From positions 62,001-126,000 of the forward strand of contig NZ_JAGOGJ010000001.1 in assembly GCF_017996735.1 (NCBI RefSeq): 64,000 bases of DNA. The letters run 5' to 3'. The DNA comes from Niveispirillum sp. GTDB taxonomy: Bacteria; Pseudomonadota; Alphaproteobacteria; Azospirillales; Azospirillaceae. The notes under the pieces are model-generated. The model searched no databases and was not told the origin of the DNA. It saw only the letters and a program-made list of their open reading frames with translations. Position numbers and translations under genes: made by a program. Below, one piece after another: positions 10,013-19,551 of this stretch. Within the stretch, counting starts at the first letter, position 1; every line of letters begins with the position of its first letter.

Positions 10013-12553
10013 ATGGATCGGGTACGGGCACCTTTCCTGTGGACGCCACGGCAGCCCATCGACGAGATGGGCTTCCAGGCGGTGAAGAAGCACCAGCCGG
10101 AACGCGACGATGGGCAGAACCGCTGGTTCCTGTTCCGCGCCACGGCCGATTGGACGCCGGGGGACGGTGCCGTTCCCTTCGACATCACGGTGGATGGCCG
10201 CTATCTGCTGCATGTCAACGGGCGGCAGGTGGCCAGGGGACCGGCGCGCAGCAGCCCCCTGGCCAAGCGCTATGACAGCCACGACATCGCCCCCTACCTG
10301 CGGCCGGGGCGCAATGTGGTGGCGGTGCTGGTCCATACCTATGGCGTCGACACGGCCTTTCACGAAACCGTGAAGGGCATGTGGCGCCCGACCTTCGGCG
10401 AAGGCGGCCTGTGGGTCGACGGGCCGCTCTTCAGCACGCGCCAGGAATGGCGCTGCCTGGAAAGCGATGCCTGGTGCCGGGAGACACCCCGTGTCAACCA
10501 TTCCCTGGGCTTCGTTGAAATCCTGGACGCCAACCTCCTCCCGCCGGGCTGGACGGAGCCGGATTTCGATGACGGACACTGGGATGTCGCCCGGCCTTTG
10601 CTGGCGCGCGGCGGGGGTCCGGAAAGCACCTATGGCGGGCTGGTGGTCCGACCCTTTCCCATCCTGCTGCCGCGTGGCATTCCGCTGCTGGAGGAAAAGC
10701 CGGTACCGGCCCGGCGGATCGTCTGGAAGCGGGGCCATGCTCCCCGGCATGAGCTTCCCATCACACACCGGCTCTATGAAGAGCCATTGCATCCGCTGCC
10801 CGCCGGCGCGATCCGCTATCCGGAAAACCTGCTGCTCGGGCACGACCATCCGACGGTGGTCCGGACCAGTGCCGGCCTGGATACGGCCTTCACGCTTGAT
10901 TTCGGTCGCATCTTCACCGGCCATCCCGCCTTTGAAATCCAGGCGACGGGCGGGGAGGTGATCGAGATCGCCTGTTCCGAACGCCTGCCGGGTGAATGGG
11001 AGCCGGGCGGCATGGCCCCGGACGCGCGCATCACACCCTTCCGGGTGCTGGGCAACGATGCCCATATCTGCCGATACATCGCCCGGCCGGGCGTGCAGCG
11101 TTTCGAACGGTTCGAATGGTGCGCCATCCGCTACATGCATGTGGTGGTCCGCAATGCGCCGCGACGGCTGGTGTTCCGCTGGCTGGGCGCCACGGCCAGC
11201 CATTATCCCGTTGAGGAACGGGGCCGTTTCGCCTGTTCCGATCCGCTGTTGACGCGGCTGTGGGCGGTGGGGGCCTATACGCTGCGCCAATGCATGCATG
11301 ACGCCTGGGAGGACTGCCCCAGCCGCGAGCAGAGGCAGTGGCTGGGCGACGTGACCGTAGAAAACCTGGCCGCCGCAGCCGCCTTTGGACCCTGCGCGGC
11401 GCCGCTGGCGGCCAAGTTCCTGCGCCAGGCGGCGGAAAGCCAACGTCCCGACGGGCTGACCCAGATGTTCGCCCCCGGCGACCATAAGGAGAATGGCAAC
11501 CTGATCCCGGACTGGACCCTGCAATGGGTGCTGTGCGCGCAGGATCACTGGCTGCTGACCGGCGATCTGGAGACGGTGGAGGCCATCTTTCCCTCCATCC
11601 AGAAGGCGCTCGGCTGGTTCGAGCGGCTGTGTGGCGCGCGCGGTCTGGTCGTCGACATGCCGTACTGGCATTTCATGGACTGGGCCGGGTTGGGCCGGCA
11701 GGGGGAGGCGGCGGCGCTGAACGCGCAGTTCGCCGGTGCCCTGCGCGCCGCCGCGACATTGGCCGATGCCGTGGGCTTCGGGAAGGCGGCGGTGAAGTAC
11801 CGGCATCGGGCCGATGCCATCATCGCCGCGCTGGATGCCAGCCATTGGGACGAGACGCGGGGCGTGTGGGTGGACATGGTCTTGCCCGATACCGGATCTC
11901 AGGAACGACGCGTGTCACAGCACGGAGTGGCCGCCATGGCCCTCTGGGGCACCCCGCCCGCCGACCGGGTCGCCCGCGCCCTGACCTGGGCCTGCGACCC
12001 GGAACGGGAAACCCGCACGGCCGCACCGCCCGTGGTCCCCGTCGGCGACAGGCTGGACGAGGAGCGGGGGGTGGTGATGGCCAACACCTTCTATGGCCAT
12101 TTCGTCTGCGAGGCGCTGGTGCGCCATGGGCGGATCGTCACTGCCCTGGCCCAGACCCGCCGCCGCTATGGCCCCATGCTGGAGGCCGGGGCGACCACCC
12201 TGTGGGAATCCATGTCGTCCTTTGCCAGCCTCTGCCACGGCTTCTCCGCAGCCCCGACGCATCTTCTGTCGCGGCATGTGCTGGGTGTATCGCCGGCCAT
12301 GCCCGGCTTCACGCGGGTGCGGATCAGTCCGGACCTGGTCGACCTGGACTGGGCCGAAGGCGTGGTGCCAGCCGGCTCCCATGATGTCAGCGTGCGGCTG
12401 GTCCGCGACGGTGATGGCTTCACGGCCCATGTGGAGACGGCCGCCGCCCTGGATGTCGCGGCGGCCCCCGGCCTTCGCGTACTGTCCGCCGAAAGCGAGG
12501 GTCGCGTGACCCGTATCCGCTATACCCGTCAGGAGAGCCGTTTTGAGCAATGA
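10013..12553 (+). CDS. GH78 family alpha-L-rhamnosidase-like glycoside hydrolase
   Basis: 846 residues. The N-terminal half is beta-sandwich (PFDITVDGRYLLHVNGRQVARGP, LRPGRNVVAVLVHTYG). From about residue 390 runs the six-hairpin (alpha/alpha)6 barrel, with the hallmark MHDAWEDCPSREQRQWLGD that in GH78 enzymes carries acidic active-site residues. A C-terminal beta domain follows (AGSHDVSVRLVRDG). Inverting hydrolysis of terminal alpha-L-rhamnose from plant glycosides is the family activity. No signal peptide is visible, so it should act on imported glycosides. The start at 10013 lies 16 bases after the receptor gene, so the two are co-transcribed. Substrate specificity is not certain, since six-hairpin enzymes include other families. 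Confidence 0.87.
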   Translation: MDRVRAPFLWTPRQPIDEMGFQAVKKHQPERDDGQNRWFLFRATADWTPGDGAVPFDITVDGRYLLHVNGRQVARGPARSSPLAKRYDSHDIAPYLRPGRNVVAVLVHTYGVDTAFHETVKGMWRPTFGEGGLWVDGPLFSTRQEWRCLESDAWCRETPRVNHSLGFVEILDANLLPPGWTEPDFDDGHWDVARPLLARGGGPESTYGGLVVRPFPILLPRGIPLLEEKPVPARRIVWKRGHAPRHELPITHRLYEEPLHPLPAGAIRYPENLLLGHDHPTVVRTSAGLDTAFTLDFGRIFTGHPAFEIQATGGEVIEIACSERLPGEWEPGGMAPDARITPFRVLGNDAHICRYIARPGVQRFERFEWCAIRYMHVVVRNAPRRLVFRWLGATASHYPVEERGRFACSDPLLTRLWAVGAYTLRQCMHDAWEDCPSREQRQWLGDVTVENLAAAAAFGPCAAPLAAKFLRQAAESQRPDGLTQMFAPGDHKENGNLIPDWTLQWVLCAQDHWLLTGDLETVEAIFPSIQKALGWFERLCGARGLVVDMPYWHFMDWAGLGRQGEAAALNAQFAGALRAAATLADAVGFGKAAVKYRHRADAIIAALDASHWDETRGVWVDMVLPDTGSQERRVSQHGVAAMALWGTPPADRVARALTWACDPERETRTAAPPVVPVGDRLDEERGVVMANTFYGHFVCEALVRHGRIVTALAQTRRRYGPMLEAGATTLWESMSSFASLCHGFSAAPTHLLSRHVLGVSPAMPGFTRVRISPDLVDLDWAEGVVPAGSHDVSVRLVRDGDGFTAHVETAAALDVAAAPGLRVLSAESEGRVTRIRYTRQESRFEQ

Positions 12554-13850
12554 CAGCGCGCAGGGCCTTACGACCCGCGGCCTTTGGTTCTTCGCGGCGG
12601 CAGCCCTGCCCACCGCCATGCTGAATGTACCGCTGGCGGCCTATCTTCCTCCCTTCTACGCGCAGCATGTGGGCATCAGCGTTGGCATGATCGGCGTAAT
12701 CTTCATGGTCGCCCGTATTTGGGACGTGGTGACCGATCCGCTGATGGGGGCTTTGACGGACGGTACACACAGCCGCTGGGGACGTCGCCGGCCCTGGATC
12801 GCGGCGTCGGCGCCGCTGCTGGTGCTGTCGCTCTGGGCCTTGTTTTTTCCGCCGCAGGGGGCGGGCGGCCTGTGGCTGATCGCGTCCCTGTTCGCCGTGA
12901 CGGCGGCCAACACCATGCTGTCCATCACCCATACCGCCTGGAGCGCCGATATCGCGACTGGATACCATGACCGGTCACGTATCCAGGGGGCGATGCTGAT
13001 GGTCACCATCGGCGGCAGCCTGCTGGCCATGTTGCTGCCGGCTTTGTTCGAAGCCGGTGCCGGGGACCCGGTCCAGATGCGTGCCCATATGCTGGGGGCC
13101 CTGGTCATGGGATTGACCCTGCCCATGATCGGGCTGACGCTGCTGTCCGGACGGGAACAGCCGGCCCCGTCGCCGACATCCACGGATGTGAACCCGTTTC
13201 GGGCCGTGCTGACGGCCCTGCGCCGCCAGCCCTTCCTGGCGCGCCTGCTGCTGGCCGATTTCGTGCAGGGGATTTCCGGTGGGGTGCTGGGCGGGCTGTC
13301 CTATTATCTGGCCCTGGCCAAGGGGGTGGGGGAGCGCGCCAGCCTGTTGCTGCTGTGCTTTTACATCGCGGGAGTACTGGTGGTGCCCTTGTGGATCAAG
13401 CTCAGCTATCGGTTGGGCAAGCCGCGCACCATCGGCTGGTCCTCGCTGCTGTCCATCCTGCTGATCCTGCTGGTGGTGCTGGCGCCATCGGGGAACGTTC
13501 CGCTGTTGTGCGGGGCCTTCGCCCTGTTCGGCACCACCATGGGGGTCTGGATGTTCCTGACCAAGTCCATCGTCGCGGACCTTGTGGATGTCGAGGAGAA
13601 GATCGTCGGAGCCCCACGCGCCGGCATGCTGTTTGCGCTGTTCGTGCTGACCCAGAAAATGGGCGGGGCGCTGGCGGTGGGGGTGGCCTATGTCGCGCTG
13701 GCGGCCACCGGCTATCAGGCCGGGGCGGCGTTGCAGGATGGGCAGGTCCTGTTCATCCTGTCACTGGTCGCCGGCACCGTCATTACCGGCCATGGGGTGA
13801 TGGCCTGGGTGGCGTTTCGGGGCGCAAAGCACGGACAACCCGTCTCTTGA
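12543..13850 (+). CDS. GPH-family (MelB-like) sugar:cation symporter
   Basis: 435 residues with about 12 predicted membrane segments. The GPH hallmark DVVTDPLMGALTDGTHSRWGRRRPWI lies after helix 2, and a conserved loop (KSIVADLVDVEE) lies in the second half. It would move a glycoside, pentoside or hexuronide across the inner membrane with Na+ or H+. The start is a TTG at 12543 that overlaps the last 11 bases of the rhamnosidase gene, so translation is probably coupled; no in-frame ATG precedes the first helix. Order receptor, rhamnosidase, symporter makes a complete uptake and cleavage operon. Confidence 0.86.
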   Translation: MSNDSAQGLTTRGLWFFAAAALPTAMLNVPLAAYLPPFYAQHVGISVGMIGVIFMVARIWDVVTDPLMGALTDGTHSRWGRRRPWIAASAPLLVLSLWALFFPPQGAGGLWLIASLFAVTAANTMLSITHTAWSADIATGYHDRSRIQGAMLMVTIGGSLLAMLLPALFEAGAGDPVQMRAHMLGALVMGLTLPMIGLTLLSGREQPAPSPTSTDVNPFRAVLTALRRQPFLARLLLADFVQGISGGVLGGLSYYLALAKGVGERASLLLLCFYIAGVLVVPLWIKLSYRLGKPRTIGWSSLLSILLILLVVLAPSGNVPLLCGAFALFGTTMGVWMFLTKSIVADLVDVEEKIVGAPRAGMLFALFVLTQKMGGALAVGVAYVALAATGYQAGAALQDGQVLFILSLVAGTVITGHGVMAWVAFRGAKHGQPVS

Positions 13851-14123
13851 TCAATAGCGGCATCCGTTTATGGATTCTGATTGTAAAGAGCAGTGGGTGA
13901 GCAGGGGAAGGTTAGTCGGATTATCCGAAAGCCTTGCTACCATTGGGTTCTCAATTTGGAAGGATATGACGTTGTAAGACTTAGGTCATACTATATATGG
14001 AAGTCTCTACACATGGTTGCTGTGAGACAATATTGACAGGCAGTGCCAACCCATCTTCCGGCAGGGGCAAAATCAGATTAACCTGCTGCCAATGGTTTGC
14101 GTGTTCCCTGTCAATAGGATCCC
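13851..14123 (+). promoter_or_regulatory. Promoter region of the phytochrome operon
   Basis: 273 AT-richer bases without a gene. Within it are a perfect TCGGAT-T-ATCCGA dyad at 13916-13928, TATGAC/GTCATA arms 14 bases apart near 13965-13990, and a TTGACA hexamer at 14033 with no clear -10 partner. AGGAT lies five bases before the phytochrome ATG. The dyads may be regulatory sites or, for the first, the end of the symporter transcript. No T-run follows it. Confidence 0.4.
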
Positions 14124-16391
14124 ATGACGACTGGTGACCTCGATCTTGATGTCTGTAGCCGGGAGCCGATCCATATTCCGGGCAGCATCCAACCCCATGG
14201 GATGCTGCTGGCCTTTACCGCCAACGGTTGCGGCGGGTGGCGCCTGACCCAGGCCAGCGCCAATGCCGGTCCCGCCCTGGCGTTGGCGTTGGAGGGGGCG
14301 CTGGGCCGGGGACCGGAAGAGGTGCTGCACCCGTCCCTGACGGATTGTGTGGCAGGCTTCCTTACCGAACCGCATTTGCCGAACCGGCCCATGCCGCTGG
14401 GCATTATTGATCTGGCCGAGGCCGGAAGCCTCCAGATTCTGGCCCATGGCGGGGACGATGGCGCGGCCCTTATCGAGTTGGAGGGGCTGCACGGCAGCAA
14501 CGGACAGATCGAGCGCGTCTATCCGCGCATGCGTGAGGCCATTGAGCGCCTGGAGACGCTGGACGCAGCGGAGGAGATACTGGCTTGTGCGGCGCAGGAG
14601 GTGCGGGCGCTGACCGGCTTCGACCGTGTCCTGATTTACCGTTTCGATGCCGACTGGCATGGCACCGTGGTGGGGGAGGATGGCAATGGGCGGCTGCCCT
14701 CCTATATGGACCTGCGCTTTCCAGCCAGCGACATCCCGGCTCAAGCGCGTGAGCTTTACCGGCTGAACCGTCAGCGGCTTATCCCCGACGCGTCCTATGT
14801 GCCGGTTGCCATCGTGCCGGCGCTTAACCCGGCAACGGGACGACCGCTGGATCTCAGCTTCTCCGTGTTACGCAGCGTGTCGCCCACCCATGTCGAATAT
14901 ATGCGCAACATGGAAACGGCGTCCTCCATGTCCGTATCGATCCTGTTGCGCGGCCGGTTATGGGGCCTGATCTCCTGCCATCACCGTGAGCCGCGCGTGG
15001 TCTCCTACGCCGTGCGCTCGGCCTGTGACCTGATCGCCCAGATATTGTCGGTACGCATTGCCGCCGTGGAGGATCGCCGCGACGCGGAGAAGCGCATCGC
15101 GCTGAAGGTCATCCAGGCCCGACTGCTGGCCGCCATGGCGCAGGCCGACCCCTTCATTGCCGGCCTGCAGGACGTTCCCGATGATTTACTGCGTTTTGCC
15201 GGTGCCAGCGGTGCAGCCATCGTTTTTGAGCAGACCTGTGCCCTGATCGGGCAGACGCCGGGCAGCGAAGCGGTAAAGGGGCTGGTCGCCTGGCTGGCGG
15301 AACAGGGGGAGCCTGAACAATTCGCGACCGACAATCTGTCGGCGCTGTATCCCCCGGCAGCGGGGTTCGAGGGCAAGGCCGCAGGTCTTCTGGCCATCGC
15401 CGTATCGAAGCTGCATGCCAGCTACATCCTCTGGTTCCGGCCGGAGGTGGTGCGCACGGTACGCTGGGGTGGTGATCCGCGTAAGCCGACGGGGCATCAG
15501 CCCGGCCTGACACGGCTGAGCCCCCGCACCTCCTTCGAAGCGTGGAAGGAGGAGGTGCGCCATCGGGCCGTTCCCTGGAGCGACGCGGAACGGGAAACTG
15601 CGGCCGACCTGCGCCATGCGATCATCGGCATCGTCCTGCGCAAGGCGGAGGAACTGGCGGACCTGTCACGCGAACTGGCCCGGTCCAACAAGGAGCTGGA
15701 ATCCTTCTCCTATTCCATTTCCCATGATCTGCGCGCGCCCTTCCGGCATATCGTGGGCTATGCCGAACTGCTCCATGAACTGGAGGCAGAGCGGTTCAGC
15801 GCCACGGGCCGGCGTTACCTGGACACCATTGTCGATGCCGCGAACATGGCCGGCCTGTTGGTGGACAATCTTCTCCACTTCTCCCAGATGGGCCGCAGCG
15901 AGTTGACCCCCGTCACCATCGATATGAATCAACTGCTTGCGGATATCCAGGAGATGCTGAAGCCGGAGGTGGCTGGCAGGCCTGTCGAGTGGAAAATCGC
16001 CCCGTTGCCCGCCATACGCGGGGACCCGGCCATGATCCGGCTTGTCCTGCAGAACCTTCTGTCGAATGCGATCAAGTATACAAGGGGGCGCGAACCCGCC
16101 CGGATTGAAATCGGCTGCGAGAAGCAGGCCGACGAAACCTTGTTCTGGGTTCGCGACAATGGGGTCGGCTTCAACCAGGCGTATGAGAAGAAATTGTTCG
16201 GCGTGTTCCAGAGACTGCACCGGAGCGAGGAATTCGAAGGGATCGGCATCGGTCTGGCCAATGTCCGGCGTGCCGTCGACCGTCATGGCGGCCGCACCTG
16301 GGCGGAGGGCCGCGTCGGCGAAGGGGCTGTCTTCTACTTCACGCTGCCTCACATGCGGGGCGGCGAAACCGGACGGAAGGGGTCCGCATGA
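14124..16391 (+). CDS. bphP: Bacteriophytochrome sensor histidine kinase
   Basis: 755 residues, the standard PAS-GAF-PHY-HisKA-HATPase order. Cys11, in VCSREPIHIPGSIQPHG, is the conserved biliverdin-attachment cysteine of bacterial phytochromes. The GAF domain has the DIP motif (PASDIPAQARELY) and the chromophore-contacting histidines (THVEYMRNM, ISCHH). The PHY tongue carries PRTSF and WGGDP. The kinase H-box is SHDLRAPF with His534, and the N-box LLSNAIKY and DNGVGF follow. It senses red/far-red light through a biliverdin chromophore and autophosphorylates. Its stop overlaps the response-regulator start by four bases (ATGA). The operon also encodes the heme oxygenase that makes the chromophore. 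All key residues appear present. Confidence 0.96.
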   Translation: MTTGDLDLDVCSREPIHIPGSIQPHGMLLAFTANGCGGWRLTQASANAGPALALALEGALGRGPEEVLHPSLTDCVAGFLTEPHLPNRPMPLGIIDLAEAGSLQILAHGGDDGAALIELEGLHGSNGQIERVYPRMREAIERLETLDAAEEILACAAQEVRALTGFDRVLIYRFDADWHGTVVGEDGNGRLPSYMDLRFPASDIPAQARELYRLNRQRLIPDASYVPVAIVPALNPATGRPLDLSFSVLRSVSPTHVEYMRNMETASSMSVSILLRGRLWGLISCHHREPRVVSYAVRSACDLIAQILSVRIAAVEDRRDAEKRIALKVIQARLLAAMAQADPFIAGLQDVPDDLLRFAGASGAAIVFEQTCALIGQTPGSEAVKGLVAWLAEQGEPEQFATDNLSALYPPAAGFEGKAAGLLAIAVSKLHASYILWFRPEVVRTVRWGGDPRKPTGHQPGLTRLSPRTSFEAWKEEVRHRAVPWSDAERETAADLRHAIIGIVLRKAEELADLSRELARSNKELESFSYSISHDLRAPFRHIVGYAELLHELEAERFSATGRRYLDTIVDAANMAGLLVDNLLHFSQMGRSELTPVTIDMNQLLADIQEMLKPEVAGRPVEWKIAPLPAIRGDPAMIRLVLQNLLSNAIKYTRGREPARIEIGCEKQADETLFWVRDNGVGFNQAYEKKLFGVFQRLHRSEEFEGIGIGLANVRRAVDRHGGRTWAEGRVGEGAVFYFTLPHMRGGETGRKGSA

Positions 16392-16867
16392 GTAACCTGA
16401 AACCCATCCTTCTGGTCGAGGATAATGCGCGAGACCTGGAACTGACGCTGGCGGCGCTGGGCAAATGCCAGCTTGCCAATGACGTCATCGTGGCACGTGA
16501 CGGGGAAGAGGCGTTGGCGCTTTTGACCCGTCGCGATCCGCAGACGGGTGAATTCACCCTGACGCCGGCCGTGGTCCTGCTGGATTTGAAGCTGCCCAAG
16601 GTGGACGGGCTGGAAGTGCTGGAACGCATGAAGGGCAATCCGGAAACGCGCCATGTCCCCATCGTCATGCTGACCGCGTCGCGCGAGGAGAGTGATCTGG
16701 TCCGCAGCTACCAGCATGGGGTCAATGCCTTCGTGGTGAAGCCGGTCAATTTCAAGGATTTCTTTCAGGCAATCCGTGACCTGGGCGTCTTCTGGGCCAT
16801 CCTGAACGAGCCCCCGGTGACCATCCGCCGCTCTTCATTTGCTTCCCCGGCTGGGCAGGGCGGTTGA
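16388..16867 (+). CDS. Single-domain response regulator (Rcp1-like), phytochrome partner
   Basis: 159 residues consisting of one receiver domain. The acidic pocket is VEDNARD, the phospho-accepting Asp66 sits in LLDLKLPKVDG, the Thr in MLTAS, and the Lys in VVKPVNF. There is no output domain. Such long receivers with the RDPQTGEFTLTPAVVLLDL insert are the usual cognate partners of cyanobacterial and bacterial phytochromes. It overlaps the phytochrome gene, so one-to-one partnership is very likely. Downstream signalling would go through protein contacts or phosphotransfer to the next gene product. About 25 C-terminal residues look disordered. Confidence 0.93.
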   Translation: MSNLKPILLVEDNARDLELTLAALGKCQLANDVIVARDGEEALALLTRRDPQTGEFTLTPAVVLLDLKLPKVDGLEVLERMKGNPETRHVPIVMLTASREESDLVRSYQHGVNAFVVKPVNFKDFFQAIRDLGVFWAILNEPPVTIRRSSFASPAGQGG

Positions 16868-16871
16868 AGGA

Positions 16872-18926
16872 ATGCCAAGCAGCATCAACATCCTGCATCT
16901 GGAAGACAGCCCCCTGGACTGCGAGTTGGCCTGTACGCGCCTGCGCAAGGCCGGGCTTGCCTGCGACGTGACCTATGTGGAGACACGCCAGGCCTTCATC
17001 GAGGCGCTTGGCAACGGGCCCTTCGATGTGATCCTGGCCGATTTCGCGCTCCCGGCGTTCGACGGTCTGTCCGCGCTGACCATCGCGCGGGAACTGGCGC
17101 CCGACATTCCCTTCATCTTCCTGTCAGGCAAGATGGGTGAGGAAACGGCGGTCGAAGCCTTGCGTCAAGGTGCGCGCGACTATGTGCTGAAGGAACGGAT
17201 GGCTAGGCTGCCGGCGGCGGTGACACGGGCCATCAATGAGGCGCGCACCCTGACCGAGCGTCATCAGGCCGAAGCGCAGTTCCGCGTCATCGCCGACAGT
17301 ATGCCCCAGCTTGTCTGGTCGGCACGCGCCGATGGTGGCGTCGATTACTTCAATCGGAACTGGTACGATTATACCGGCACCAATCCGGGGGACTGTGACG
17401 GTACCGGTTGGGCGCAGGTGCTGCATCCCGATGACATGGACCGCACATTGGCGCGGTGGAACGTGGCGCTGGACACCGGCGAAGAATATGAGATCGAGTA
17501 CAGGCTGCGCCAGGCGGACGGTGTCTACCGGTGGTTCCTTGGCCGCGCTCTGCCCCTGCGCGACGGCGGGCGGATCATTCGCTGGTTCGGGACCTGCACC
17601 GATATCGACGACGCCGCGAAGCTGCGCCGGTTCCTGTCGGAAAGCCGTGAGGAACTGGAACGTCAGGTGGAGGCGCGCACAGCCGAACTGGTGTCAGCCA
17701 ATGCCAAATTGCGGGCGGAGGTGGTGGAGCGCGAACAGGCGCAGGAGGCATTGCGCCAGGCCCAGAAAATGGACGCGCTGGGCCAGCTTACGGGCGGTAT
17801 TGCCCATGATTTCAACAATCTGCTGACCGCCATCACCGGCAATCTGGAACTGCTCATCTCTCGGCTGGATGCCGGTGACCGTGAGGGGCTGCTCTCCTAC
17901 GCCACCCATGCCAAGGCCGGTGCCACGCGGGCCGCAGCCCTGACCCAGCGCCTGCTGGCCTTTGCCCGACGCCAGCCCCTGCGGCCGGGCGCGATCCATC
18001 CCGACATGCTGGTGCGCGGCATGGAGGATCTGCTGCGCCGCACGGTGGGCGAGCAGGTGACCATCGACACCCATTGCCCGCCCGATGTCTGGCCCGCCTG
18101 GTGCGATGCCAACCAGTTGGAGATCGCGCTGCTGAATCTGGTGGTCAATGCCCGCGATGCCATGCCCGCTGGTGGCCTTGTCAGGATATCCGCGACCAAC
18201 GCCCGGCTGGCGGAAGACGAGGTTTCGCACGGCAGCCCCGCCGGCGATTATGTGCTGCTGACCGTGGGCGATACGGGGACCGGCATGCCGCCGGAGGTGA
18301 TCAGCCGCGCCTTCGATCCGTTTTTCACGACCAAGCCGATCGGCCAGGGTACCGGATTGGGGCTCAGCCAGGTCTATGGCTTTGTCAGCCAGTCCAACGG
18401 GCTGGTCAGCATCGAAAGTACACTTGGCACGGGAACGCTGGTCCGGCTGTATCTGCCCCGATGCCGGGCCGAACAGATGGAGATGGCGGCAACCCCCGAT
18501 ACCGAGGGCGCAGGCGATGCCAGCGTCGGTACGGTGCTGATCGTCGAGGATGAGACGCTGGTCCGCATGGTCGCCGTGCAGTCGCTGGAGGATGCGGGGC
18601 TGAAGGTGGTGGAGGCCGCCAATGGCCCGCAGGCGCTGGCGCTGCTGGATGGCGGATTGCGCGTGGACATGCTGGTTTCCGACGTGGGGTTGCCCGGCAT
18701 GAATGGCCGCCAGCTTGCCGAGGCGGCACGGCAGCGCCAACCCGGTCTGCCCGTGCTGTTCATGACCGGCTACGCCTATGACATCACACTGGGTACCGGG
18801 ATATTGGAGCCCGGATGCCAGGTCCTGCAGAAGCCGTTTGAAACCGCAGCCCTGGTCGGACGTGTCACCGCCATGCTGGCGGAACCGGGCGCGTCGGCGC
18901 CGACCAACGCCCGCCATCGCCTCTGA
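16872..18926 (+). CDS. Hybrid histidine kinase, REC-PAS-HisKA-HATPase-REC
   Basis: 684 residues. An N-terminal receiver (Asp57 in ILADFALP) is followed by a PAS domain at about 140-260 (SMPQLVWSARADGGVDYFNR to WFGTCTDID), a short coiled coil, a kinase core with His312 in GGIAHDFNNLL, an ATP-binding GTGLGLSQVYGF, and a C-terminal receiver (Asp604 in LVSDVGLPGMNG). The start at ATG 16872 follows GAAGGA just after the preceding stop. The layout suits a kinase that receives a signal on its first receiver and passes a phosphate through its second. It may integrate the phytochrome output with a PAS-sensed cue. No DNA-binding output protein is present in the operon. Confidence 0.93.
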   Translation: MPSSINILHLEDSPLDCELACTRLRKAGLACDVTYVETRQAFIEALGNGPFDVILADFALPAFDGLSALTIARELAPDIPFIFLSGKMGEETAVEALRQGARDYVLKERMARLPAAVTRAINEARTLTERHQAEAQFRVIADSMPQLVWSARADGGVDYFNRNWYDYTGTNPGDCDGTGWAQVLHPDDMDRTLARWNVALDTGEEYEIEYRLRQADGVYRWFLGRALPLRDGGRIIRWFGTCTDIDDAAKLRRFLSESREELERQVEARTAELVSANAKLRAEVVEREQAQEALRQAQKMDALGQLTGGIAHDFNNLLTAITGNLELLISRLDAGDREGLLSYATHAKAGATRAAALTQRLLAFARRQPLRPGAIHPDMLVRGMEDLLRRTVGEQVTIDTHCPPDVWPAWCDANQLEIALLNLVVNARDAMPAGGLVRISATNARLAEDEVSHGSPAGDYVLLTVGDTGTGMPPEVISRAFDPFFTTKPIGQGTGLGLSQVYGFVSQSNGLVSIESTLGTGTLVRLYLPRCRAEQMEMAATPDTEGAGDASVGTVLIVEDETLVRMVAVQSLEDAGLKVVEAANGPQALALLDGGLRVDMLVSDVGLPGMNGRQLAEAARQRQPGLPVLFMTGYAYDITLGTGILEPGCQVLQKPFETAALVGRVTAMLAEPGASAPTNARHRL

Positions 18927-18939
18927 GGATGCTGCTGCG

Positions 18940-19527
18940 ATGAGCAAGCCGACCGTCACCGATGCCGGCCGTGCCAAGCGGCTGAAGGCCGCGACCCAGG
19001 CCGCGCATGACAGTCTGGACAAGGCGATCATGCGGCGGGAGCCGTTCCGCGACCGGGGTCGCTACGCCCTTTTTGTGGTGGCGCAGTATCAATTCCACCG
19101 GGATCTCGACGCGCTTTATGATGATCCGGTTCTGGCGGCCTTGGTGCCTGATCTGAAGGCGCGCCGTCGTCTCGACAAAATCGCCCTGGATCTGGACGAC
19201 CTGGGCATGGCGCGTCCTGCGGTGGACTCCATCCCGGTGCCGGCCGGTGATCTGCCCACCGCGCTGGGGTGGCTCTATGTGGCGGAAGGTTCCAATCTGG
19301 GCGCGGCGCTGCTGCTGAAAGAGGCGACAATGCTGGGTCTGTCGGAAAATTTCGGCGCGCGTCATCTGGCCGGCCCGGTGGAGGGGCGGGGTCTGCTGTG
19401 GCGGACCTTCACCGCGGCGCTGGACGCGGTCCCCCTGACATCGGAACAGGAGGCACGGGTGGTCACCGGCGCGCAGGCCGCCTTTGCACGGGTGCGGGCA
19501 TTGGTTGAGACATCTTTTGGAGCGTGA
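18940..19527 (+). CDS. bphO: Biliverdin-producing heme oxygenase
   Basis: 195 residues, the compact length of bacterial phytochrome-linked heme oxygenases. The N-terminal helix has the proximal histidine pattern KAATQAAHDSLD (His23), and the distal helix contains ALGWLYVAEGSNLGAALLLK with the conserved glycine-rich bend above the heme. It opens heme to biliverdin IX-alpha, CO and iron, supplying the chromophore for the phytochrome at 14124. The ATG at 18940 lies 14 bases after the hybrid kinase stop and is the last gene of the operon. It converges with the DUF2189 gene 24 bases further on. No obvious terminator is seen between the two. Confidence 0.92.
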   Translation: MSKPTVTDAGRAKRLKAATQAAHDSLDKAIMRREPFRDRGRYALFVVAQYQFHRDLDALYDDPVLAALVPDLKARRRLDKIALDLDDLGMARPAVDSIPVPAGDLPTALGWLYVAEGSNLGAALLLKEATMLGLSENFGARHLAGPVEGRGLLWRTFTAALDAVPLTSEQEARVVTGAQAAFARVRALVETSFGA

Positions 19528-19551
19528 CGGGTCTGGGCCCGCCATTGATCC

